From Chromera velia (lineage: Eukaryota > Sar > Chromeraceae): DNA of 17,775 nucleotides. Shown here piece after piece: positions 1-10,400 of this stretch. How positions within the stretch are numbered: position 1 is the stretch's first letter; each line of letters begins with the position of its first letter. A model generated the notes under the pieces. The model saw only the letters and a program-made list of their open reading frames with translations. It was not told the origin of the DNA and searched no databases. A program made the position numbers and the translations under genes. The DNA is taken from contig JAHBMJ010000434.1 in assembly GCA_018398765.1 (NCBI GenBank), forward strand, positions 30,001 to 47,775. The letters are read 5' to 3'.

Positions 1-240
1 TTGTGTCCATGAAGGAAAGAAGGGAGAAGAATAAATATATAGTCTGTCTGTCAGTCTGTCTGTCTGTCTGTCTGTCTGTCAGTCTTTCTGTCTGTCTGTC
101 TGTCTGTCAGTCAGTCATTGTGTCCATGAAGGAAAGAAGGGAGGAGAAGAAATATATAGTCTGTCTGTCTGTCTGTCTGTCTGTCTGTTTTGTCTATTGT
201 GTCCATGAAGAAAAGAAGGGAGAAGAAGAAACATATAGTC
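1..240. repeat. Three copies of a ~45-bp purine-rich module inside the TCTG array
   Basis: Near-identical modules lie at about 1-42, 117-160 and 196-239. Each begins TTGTGTCCATGAAG, runs through a GA-rich stretch and ends in ATATAGTCTG, then passes into TCTG repeats. The copies differ by a few substitutions and small indels. The module plus its TCTG run behaves as a higher-order repeat unit. Confidence 0.85.
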
Positions 241-326
241 TGTCTGTCAGTCTTTCTGTCTGTCTGTCTGTCTGTCAGTCTTTCTGTCTGTCTGTCTGTC
301 AGTCTTTCTGTCTGTCTGTCTGTCTT

Positions 327-361
<35 letters not shown>

Positions 362-362
362 T

Positions 363-393
<31 letters not shown>

Positions 394-417
394 GTCAGTC
401 TTTCTGTCTGTCTGTCA

Positions 418-448
<31 letters not shown>

Positions 449-907
449 AGTCTTTCTGTCTGTCTGTCTGTCAGTCTGTCAGTCAGTCTGTCAAGTCTGT
501 CTGTCAGTCAGTCAGTCAGTCAGTCAGTCAAGTCTGTCTGTCTGTCTGTCAGTCAGTCAAGTCTGTCTGTCAGTCAGTCAGTCAGTCAGTCAAGTCTGTC
601 AGTCAGTCAGTCAGTCAGTCTGTCAGGCTGTCTGTCTGTCTGTCAGTCAGTCAAGTCTGTCTGTCTGTCAGGCAGTCAAGTCTGTCTGTCAGTCAGTCAG
701 TCAGTCAAGTCTGTCTGTCTGTCTGTCTGTCAGTCAGTCAGTCAGTCAGTCAGCAAGTCAGTCAGTCAGTCAGTCAGTGGGCCAGTCAGTCTGTCTGTCT
801 GTCAGTCAGTCAGTCAAGTCTGTCTGTCAGTCAGTCAGTCAGTCAGTCAGTCAGCAAGTCAGTCAGTCAAGTCTGTCAGTCAGTCAGTCAGTCAGTCAGT
901 CAGTCAG
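1..907. repeat. (TCTG)n / (TCAG)n tetranucleotide array
   Basis: The segment is almost pure TCTG repeats on the left, grading into TCAG (CAGT) repeats from about 480. It translates as long cysteine-leucine-serine-valine ORFs in two frames, which reflect the repeat and not a protein. It probably lies in an intron or upstream flank of the split gene to its right, because the kinase domain of that gene is missing from the window. The right half is an iterated GTCAGT, which is also the commonest splice donor in the gene. Confidence 0.95.
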
Positions 908-969
908 CTTTCTGGAGATCGAGGGTTGGAAGGATCAGTGGAATTTTCCTGTACGTGTGTGATTGACAG

Positions 970-1129
970 GGCGGGAGGGGACTTGCATGTGGACATGAGT
1001 GGCGGGAGGAGGAGAGGAGACAGAAGGGGGTTTGGGGAAGAAAAGGAAGTTGTGGGTGCGGCCGGTCCTGCGCCCTCGACGTGGAACGTTTTTTGCGGCA
1101 AAACGTCAGAGGAAAAGAGAGCGAAGGGG
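970..1129 (+). CDS. Possible upstream exon (Gly/Arg/acidic linker)
   Basis: The open frame reads AGGDLHVDMSGG and ends ...SEEKRAKG before a GT at 1130. The following 73-bp gap ends in a pyrimidine tract and GTGCAG, and exon phase 0 fits the next exon at 1203. The acceptor is uncertain: GACAG at 969 or TCAG at 907 (frame open from 908). Composition is low-complexity, as expected between a kinase domain and an ARM domain. It could be intronic. Confidence 0.4.
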
Positions 1130-1202
1130 GTGGTCAATTTGCTTTTTCTTCATGATCTTCTTCATGGCAGACAGCTTGGTTCCCTCCCTTTTCCCCGTGC
1201 AG

Positions 1203-1433
1203 CGCTGCCGTTCCAACCTTCCAGAGTTTGACGAGACTGAAGAAGACCCCTTTTTGGACGTGTTCGCCAATCTAGTTTCGTCCAAGCGGGACAGAGAGAG
1301 ACAACAAAAGACGGGAGGCACGATGGGCCTTGGGGGACACCCGTGGCTCTCCTCTGCAGTGCCACCCGCTGCTGCGTCACACCAGCAGAACGCGTCTCCT
1401 CCAGGGGCAGGTGGAATTCTCTCCACTGGCAGT
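1203..1433 (+). CDS. Exon: acidic linker before ARM domain
   Basis: The acceptor is GTGCAG and the donor GTCAGT, phase 0 to 0. It encodes PEFDETEEDPFLDVFANLVSS followed by a basic RDRERQQ stretch and a Gly/Ser/Pro/Ala-rich tail. An acidic DPF patch between kinase and ARM domain occurs in this family. An earlier donor (phase 1) after GGGGCAG is possible. Confidence 0.65.
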
Positions 1434-2914
1434 GTCAGTCTGTCTGTTTTCTTTTTTCTTGTTTGGGCTTGCGTAGGTGGGTGGGTCAAATCATTGTTTC
1501 ATTTGTGGTATCGAATTTGGGTTGAGAGACCAACCAGGGTTCGGCTGCCTTCTCTGAGGGAGGATGCCTTTTGGGGGGTGTTTGGATGTTCCTGCGAGAT
1601 CCATTTGTCTGAGTACAAAGTGATGCATGTAGGTCGAACGAAAGGAGCGAGTTGGGAGCATTTTCTGTCGAGAAGGATCCACTGTTTCCTTCCAGCTCAT
1701 TTTTGTCCAACCGCTCTTGCAGGCCCTTTTGGGAGGCGGGCCTTCTTCTTCTCTCTGTATGTGTATGTATGTATGTATGTGTGTATGTATGTATATATAC
1801 ATATATATGTATTTATAGATCGCTCACTCTCCCCGCTCTTGCAGGCCATTTTGGGAGGCGGGCCTTCTTCTTCTCATCTGTTCGGAGGAAGTCAGTGGGT
1901 GGGTGGTTGGGTCGGTCGGCGTGATTTGAAGCCTTTTTCCTCTTCTGTGTTGTTTTTCTAGGTCTTCCCGTGTGCGTCGACCTGTCTTGCTTCTCTGCCG
2001 AACTCTTTTTGATTTGTGGCATGCAGCAAATTTCTCATCTCACTTCTCATGCTTGGTTGGACAAGAGAAAGAAAAAGTACGTGCATTCATTTGCCAGGAC
2101 GTTCGTTCTCTTGCGAAGCTTCTTGCCACCATGTGCGAGGCTTTTGATAAGCATCACAACGCAAGATTCTCTTTTCTTTTCTGAGCTGTAACTTGCCTGT
2201 CTGGTGTCATAGAGGAGACGTGCACATTTATGTACAGACCCACATTCAACCTTTCTTGCCTTCCCTGCTGCTTTTCTTGCGTCGAGAGACCACCGAAGTG
2301 CCGAAGAATCCTTCGAGTCACCAAGAAGATGTCATGCAGACGGTGGAAGAGCTTCATTTGAGATTTGGAGTATTGCGTCCAGAATCTGGTGGTGCCGTAG
2401 TCTGCATAGAAGTGTATGATGGATGTGAATCTTCCTTCTGCGTGCAGACGCGGGTCCCGGGAGGGCTGCGTTTGACTTGACAACAGTGAAGAAGATCATG
2501 ACATCAGTAAGTAGAGAGAGAGACTGTGGAAAGAGAGGAGGGATCGTTCTCAGAGGGTGCGGAACACAAAGAGAAGAGCGGCCTTTGAATGGGCCCAAGC
2601 TCTTTTCTCTCGACCCTGAATCTTCACCCTTTTCTCTTTCATCACTGAGTGCGACGTCAAAACTCTTTAAGTGCACGGATGTTTTTTTTCTCTCCTGAGG
2701 TTGCTGCAGATAAGGCCCTTCGTCTCTCTCGAAGAGCTCCGGGAGAAGTGCGCAGAAATGGTCAGGCTCAAGTGTCCATCTGCCAGGGTGTGCTTTTACT
2801 TTGTTTGTTTGTGTTTCTAGAGGTCAATTCTTCGGTTTGCAGCTTCGCGGCACAGAGGGAGGTGTCATTTGATGATGTCCGGCTTTATCGTAGTAGGAAG
2901 CCGTTTTCTGGTTG

Positions 2915-2950
<36 letters not shown>

Positions 2951-4404
2951 TGTGTGTCCTGTGTCGCATTACATGTGTTACTTGCGTTGCCCTTGCAGAT
3001 GCTATGAGCTGCAGAACATGCAGTGAGAATCCCATGACTGCACATGCATGCATGCACTCATGATTCGATTGGTGCATGCAGACCCCATCATGCACCTCAG
3101 AAAACAAAAATGCACTCATCATTCGATTTGTGCATGCAGACCCAGCTACTCCAGCTCTGCGACGAGAGAGACCTCCAAGAGACTGCGCAGATAGGGGCCG
3201 TCCCTTTTCTTGGTGGGTTGGTGCAGTGGTTCTTCTGAAAGAAACGCAAGAAGTTGGGTGTACCCTTCAGGGTAAGGTGCTTCATTTCTGTGTGGGTGGG
3301 TGGCGCCCTGAGTTCCTGTGCTGTGTGTTGTGGAGGGTTTGGATCCTTCTTTTGCCTTTTCTGCTTGTCCCTGAAGACAATTGAAATGCTTCGGTAAGTT
3401 TGTGCGGTGCTCCTTTTGTCTGTCTCTTTTTTGTTGCATGATGCAGAATTGCTGCTCCACTTGACTGAGAGGATGCCGGAGCTTGTTGCTGCAGTTTTGC
3501 AGAGCCTGAACCGGGTTGGTACGTCCGAGGGGCAGAAAAGTGACATTTCTGCTTTCAGTTGATTTTCCTTCTTTGTCTCCTTTGTTCATCGAGCAGTCCA
3601 CCAGAAAAGAAACAGGAAAAAGTTGCAGTTCATCGTGAGGCACTCTTTTCTTGGAAGCATTCGTCAGCAGAGAGAAAGGAATATGAATGAAGGAATGAAT
3701 GCGCAGCTCCCTGGCTGGCTGGCTGGCGAGATGGATGAATGGACGGATGGCTGCCAGACTTGCTGACTGACTAACGATCGGCTGACAAGAGGCAGTAAGG
3801 CAGTAAGGAAGAATGTAGGCAGGCAGGCAAGGAAGCAAGAAGGCTGGCCGACTTGAACACGCGAAACCTGTCTGAAATTCGGCGCAAGTATTTGACAGAA
3901 AAGAAGTCCGTCCAGCTGAGTGGAGAAGAGAACAGTCTCGATTCTCTCTGAGTAGATTCTCGTCTCCATTCTTGAGTGCGGATTGAGTGCACGCCTGCAT
4001 GTGTGTTGGGTGGATTCAGCCAAATCGATGTACATCCATGCAAGGTGGGGGGGAAACACACGAGCTCTATGGGTCTCTTCTTTATTTGCAGCTGATCGTT
4101 GCAGACGAGAAGTTCAAGGCCAATTCGGCACTCGTTGGCCTCATCCCTGCCATCATCAGGTTCACTCGCCCGCAGTGGAATAAAGCCGTCAAGTGAGTTG
4201 CACGGACAGGGAATCAAGGAAAAGAGTGAGCAGCTTTAGAGGCCACAAGAAGACATGCAGGGCTCAAGAGGGAGTCCAGACGAGCGGGGGCCGTAGTGCA
4301 AAGGTGAAAGTGAAGAGACATCATCCTCTGAATCAAGCAGAACAATTCATGCACAGCGAAGCCAGTGGATTGACGTCTCGCACGTTCAATGGGTCGGCCT
4401 TTTG

Positions 4405-4451
<47 letters not shown>

Positions 4452-7400
4452 TTCTGCAGGGTCGAGGCGGCCCGTTTTGTGGCGTCCATTTGTACAGCGG
4501 AGTTCTCCCTGCAGGTCTGTCTGTCTGTCTGGGCCCCTCCCCGTGAGGTTTTTTTCCACTCTCACTGTCTGCTTTTGTTTTTCCATTTTTCGCTCTCGGG
4601 GGAGGGGAGAGGCAGAAGATGATCTGGGAAAACCGGAGAATCCCGCAGAAAACCTTTGCCGTGGAAGAATACGATGCTGTGGTGAGAACGCTCTCTCAAA
4701 TCTGTTCCGCATTCGCGCGTATTTGCGCTTTTTGTCTGCAGATGTTCGTCGCGTGCGGGGGAATCGATGCACTGGTCAGTCATTCCGCTCTGGTCAAGAA
4801 GAACTGCTCAATGGTTGCGCACTTTCCTTATGCTTGTCGCTCTCTCTCGTCCGCTTTTGCAATTTTGCGTGAATCTTTGAGGATTCCCCTGATTCTCATC
4901 TGGCACCGTCTCGTTGTGCAGATCCATGCGGCCTTTACGTGATTAACGAGAGTTCAGCATGGTGGTAGGAGCATTACCCCTCTTTTTGTATCCGAGTCAA
5001 ATTCTGGTTGGGGGGGGGGACCTCTGTGCATCCACACGGGGACGACCGTGAACGCCTTTTCTTTCATAAACAGAATTCTTTTTCATATACATTTATACAT
5101 ATATACATAAAAGAATTCTGTATGAAAGAAAATGCAGGGACCTCTGTGCATCCACACGGGGTCGACCGTGAACGCCACTCACTGCCTTTCAGAGTGTCTT
5201 CTTTTGGAGCATCCCTTGTTTCTCCGGTTGTTTTCCTGCCTGCAGGTGAACTTGCTGGAACACGACTACTACTCCAACAGGGACCTTGTATACCTAGCAA
5301 TAGACGCAATCGGGAAAGTATTCTCCATCAAGGTCGGTCTGTCTGTCTCTATGTTTGTCTGTCTGTCTGTCTCTGACTTCGTTTGACATCTGTCTGCAAT
5401 TGCTCTCGTTCCTTCAAAGTGCCTCGACGAGCTTTTGTCCATGGCGTTCGCCATCATTTTCCGCACGCTGTCAGGTTTACTGGGCCACTGGTCATATCTC
5501 ATCCTGCCATCGGTTTTTCCCACCCCTTTCCCCTCTCCCTTTTCTGTCGCTCTTTCTGAAAGCGTGAGTGTGTTCCTTCATTGTCAATAAATGAATGCGT
5601 GAGTCAATGGCGTGCAGACAATTCCGAAGAATGACTTCTGCAGACTCTTCTCAAAACTCGGTGGGTGAGTGGGTTGACTGGCTTGGAAGGTTTTGAATCC
5701 ATCCAGGGGAGGATTGACGGACAGGTTCTCTCTCTGTGTTGTCTATTTTTCCTTTTCTCTGCACATCTCTTCGGGCGCATCTTCCTGATCTTCTGTCTGT
5801 CTGGCCAAAATGCAACGTTTTGAAGCACGCCGTCCCGATCCTTTCTCGAAAGAAGCACGCCGTCCCGATCCTTTCTCGAAAGAAGCACGCCGTCCCGATC
5901 CTTTCTCGAAAGAAGCACGCCGTCTCGATCCTTTCTCGAAAGAAGCACGCCGTCTCGATCCTTTCTCGAAAGAAGCACGCCGTCTCGATCCTTTCTCGAA
6001 AGAAGCACGCCGTCCCGATCCTTTCTCGAAAGAAAGAAACACTCCCTTCCCTCCCTCCCTCCCTCCCTCCGTTCAGGTCTGTGCCGGAACCTTGCCGCTC
6101 TGCTTGACACGATGGCGTCGGACATCGAAGAGGAAGCCGAAGTCTACCTGGGGAAGTCAGTGCGTGCGTCAGTGAGTGCATGAGTGCGGCTCTAAATTGA
6201 TCTCCTTAATTCATCCGTATGCCGTGGCGACAATTGTTTCCATCTGCTCTCTCCGTCATGCAGCTGCTAATTCAGACTCCAAGACACGAGTCCCGTGGAA
6301 TGAATGAATGCACATGCAGTCTGTTTGTGTCTTGACTCGCCTCTGGGTCCCTGTCACCTTCTGAGCTCGAACCGGTTTTTACTCTTTTCTGCCCCTCGCA
6401 CCCTCTCTAACAAGTCCCCTTCATAAGCGTTTCACAACTGGGTGCACACGCAGGGCCGTTGACCTTTTCTTTCATACAGAATTCTTTTTCATGTACATTT
6501 ATTCGTATGAAAGAAAATTCACAACCACGTGCACCTGCAGGGCCGTTGACCTCCTCCTGCTCCTTGCTCAAGGAGACAGCGTGGTGAAGGCCTACCTGGT
6601 CCTGAAGGGAACTCTGGACGGTCGGTGCGAAGTTTGTTTTTGTGCATGGGTGGGTGGATTTCCTGCTCTGACTACTTGTTGCGCAGTGTGTGATGACTTT
6701 CCCGGGCTGCGTTACTAAACGAACATGAGGATCTCGGGCAGACTGCATGAGAACCATTCGATCGCATGTCGTTCTGCGTGCGTTGAGTGCACTCAATTTG
6801 ATCCATTGCGTTGAGTCCTTCCCTGTCTTTCCCTGCAGAGCTCCTGACGAGTCTCGAGTATCTCCCCGCACATGTGGCCGTCACGATGTTCCGGTCAGTT
6901 GTCTCTTCTGTAGTTAGTCCCCTTTCCCCCTCCCCTTCCGGCCCTGAAGAGACAAATGCTCCAACAGGCCCACGAACAACTACCGGTCCCACTCGCAAGT
7001 CGCGCAACCTCGTTCGTTGCTGAAAGACTCTCAAGAAACACTGATTGCGCAGCTCTTGCCCATTACTTCACTGGGGCGTCCGCCCTCCTCATCCATCCCC
7101 ACAGAGGATGTTTTGATTATCTCCCTCGGTCAAAAATTCTGTGTGTAGTTCAAAGGGACTGCATGTGGCGTGTGTTTGGCAACGTCCAAACAAATCGATT
7201 CCATAGTACCTGTACTGCCTCTGCATGCATGAGTGCCTCCCCTGATGGTGCAATCATTGCAGCGTGTTGAAGCACCTCTGCCAGGAACAAACCGTCTTCA
7301 GCTCTCTCGAAAACGCGGGAGTGATCCCGCTGCTTGTGAGCTTTCTCGTCCGGTAATTCCTTCCTTCCTTCATTGCAAGGGGAGGGAGCGCTGTCCTTCC

Positions 7401-10400
7401 TCTTAGTTCTCCATCTAGATTCTCTCCCTCTTTCTCACACCTTTTCGTCTCTCTTCTCCACCGCACCCCACTTCCGGATTTCGCCCTCCTGTCTACGTGC
7501 ATGAATCCGTCTCTGTTCTTGTTTCTCCTCCCTCTCTTGGATCTTTTTTCTCTCTTCTTCACCGTGTGTGGGGGTCCGGTTGTGCAAGGGGTCTCTGTCG
7601 ATGCATGGCTGTGCATGCTTGCAGGTGCGAGCCCGTCCAGCAGAGTCCCCGCTTTGCTGCCTCGTTGTCCCCTGACAGCGCGAGGGGAGGAGGGAGTGGG
7701 GGGAACGAGCGGGGGGGACACCTTCTTCCGAATGGACATACAGACAGTGAATACGGAAACAACGCAAGACCAACCACACCGCTGTCGGTCACTTCCTCTC
7801 CAGCCTCGCCTTCGCCCTCGCCGGTTCCTTCCCTCACCAAGCGGCCAGAGAGGGAGAGGGAGAGGGAAAAGAGCAAAGAGTCGGGGGCTGGGGGTGACGA
7901 TGAACAAAAAGATCGGGAAAGGAAACGTCAAAGAGAGAGGGAGAAAGAGAGAGAGCGGCAGGAACAGGACAGACTGGCGCCTGTTGCTAGAGTCAGTCTG
8001 TCACTTCTATTTTAAGTAAGGCAGCCTGTCAGCTCAGCTCTTATCGGTTCCGCCAAAGTCCACATACAGATCGACGTACTAAGATTCCAGCTCCCTTCGA
8101 CATCCCTTCTTTTTATGCACAAGTTTCTGCCTTCCTTGTGAGCCGTTTTTCTCTCGCTGTTCATTCTCAATTGGTGCTTCGCCTCTGCTGAATTGGCCCC
8201 CGCATTGATTCTCTCTCTCTCTGGATGACTGACCCTCTGTCCCTTCTTCGTTTCTGGCCTCTCTGCTTGCCTGCAGGAAGTGAGCAGCCAGTGCCTGCAG
8301 GCCCTGTTTTCCATTTGTAAGATCTCCAAGCCGAGGCAGGAGCAGGCAGTGCTTGCAGGCATCATCCCAACGTTGAAAGGAGAGCTGGACAGGTCGGTCG
8401 GTCGTTTCTTTCTTTCTTGTCTCATTTTTCTGAACCGGTTTCTCGGAGCTTTTCCTCGTCAATTGTTTTTTCAGTTTCTCGGTCGCTCCATCCCTCCATG
8501 CCTCTGCCGATTGAGTGAGTGAGTACCCAAGATGAGTGAGTACCTGAATGCAGGAATTCCAAGATGAAACAGTTCGCCATCGAGATGTGCTTCGAGTTTC
8601 CCCACACAAGCAGAGCCGCGAGGGAGATTCTCTTCCGGGAGGGCGGCATTCAGATCCTCGTCAGTCAGTCAGTCGATTAGACAGGCAGGCTGGCAGGCAG
8701 ACAAGTGGACAGTCTGTATGCAATTTCTTTCATACAGAATTCTTTTTGTGTATTAATACGTATTAATATTAAGAATTCTGTATGAAAGAAAAGGCAGGCA
8801 GACAAGTGGACAGTCTGTAAAGAGTTTCTCGGTCCATGTCTAAGTGGCGTCTCTGCTGGCGTGGAAATGTGTTCATCGTAAAGGAACGGAGACCGTTGTG
8901 AAGTGCAATCTCCCTGTCTGTGTGCTGATGGATGTATGAGTGGTACGGTATGTGAGAGTCTCGTCGAGGTGCGAGAGAGATCCCTCATGAGAGTGAATGG
9001 AAAGGGAACGTCCCTCGCACGTAGCGAAACCCTTAGACATGAAACGCTGCAGGGCTGCCGAAGCGCCACCAATGCCATGGAATCCTTTTGAAGGCTCGAT
9101 GTCTTTGTTTCATAGTCTTTTTTACCAGCTCAATTTCACGTGACGCTTTTCTTTTCGTTTTGCGAATTCAGATGTGCATCGCTTTATTCTTCATGCTGTG
9201 CAGGCTCGCTGCCTCCGTGAGCCTTTTCTTTCATAGAGAATTCGTTTTCTTTCATGCATTTTCTTTCATGCAATTCGTTATGAAAGAAAATGCATGAAAG
9301 AAAATGCGTGCAGGTTCGCTGCCTCCGTGAGCCGTTCTGGCAGGCGCAAGCGCTTTCTGCCCTTGCATATTGGTCAGTTGCCAGCATCTGTGGATTTTTC
9401 ATCGTTGGCCACTGCCTCTTAATTCCATTTTCTGCTGTCTTTTTGGGCATCGATTGCGGCTGCCTGTTCCGTAAGGATGAGAGGCTGGTATGCCTCCCTG
9501 TCTTTGCAGGCTGTCGTTGGGAACAGAACAGGAACGAGTCGAGGCCGAGTTGTTCTCTCGCAGTCGTTCGGGGGAAGAGGGAAGGACGGGAACGGCCCTC
9601 ATGCGACATGTGGTCAGTTTACGTGGGGACTTTCGCTTTCTTCCTCTGGCGTTCGCTCTTTTCTCTCAATGCCCTATTTCGTTACACGGCATTGATCGAT
9701 CCCGACGTATTTTCTCTTGCTCTTGGTCTTTGCGTGGTTGTTTGCTAATGCTGGCCCTGCATGGGATTAAACTGGGAGTCCGTCGGTACATGACGGGGCA
9801 GTGTGGTCTGATTGGGTCGCCTCACCTACCTGTCATGTTCATGGCTTTTCGTTCTCTTTCCAGGGCTTGGCATGTCTGAGGGCGTGTGGCTGACAGGGAC
9901 CCACTCGGCTGAAAGGACTTCTTTCTACAATTTGCAAATCTTCTCTTGGAAGATTGCAAGGCTGCACTTCCTTCCGTCCACACGGAGAGGAGAGAGAACG
10001 AGTGAAGACACACAGCGAGGACTGTCAACCATCAACTGTCATCCATCCAGAGAGTCTTCATGAAGAGAGAGAGAGAGAGACTTTTCTGCCCCTTTGTAGG
10101 TCTCGTCCCGTCTCTTCACATGCAGGTGACAATCTTCGAGCGGTCCCCCAACAGTACCTACCAGAAGGCAGCACAGGCGGTTCTAGATGTGAGTGATTCT
10201 TCGGAGGGGGATGTGAGCGTGGGTGGGGGTTCCTTTCCTCTCTTTGCCTTTCTCTTTCTGTGTACGTAGTGTCTCTTTCCTGTTCCCTCTCATTCTTTGT
10301 GTTTTTTCTGCCTTCCGACTCTCGTTTTTCTGTGCGACTCGATTGTCGTGTGGCTGTGTTGGGACAAAAGTTCGCCCTACAAAACTAAACGCAAAAAAAT

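Noticed and set aside
3-966. Two long plus-strand ORFs rich in Cys-Leu-Ser-Val
   Set aside because: They are translations of the TCTG/TCAG repeat; every non-stop frame of such an array stays open.
5132-5245. Open frame GPLCIHTGSTVNATHCLSE continuing into the exon at 5246
   Set aside because: It follows element 1 and reads target-duplication sequence. The family alignment joins GIDAL directly to VNLLEHDYY.
5604-6181. Minus- and plus-strand ORFs of 99-176 codons over the minisatellite
   Set aside because: The 30-bp period keeps all frames open. The array lies in an intron between two conserved exons of the plus-strand gene.
7254-7931. 225-codon minus-strand ORF
   Set aside because: It is the shadow of the large GA-rich plus-strand exon and its intron, with no recognisable domain.
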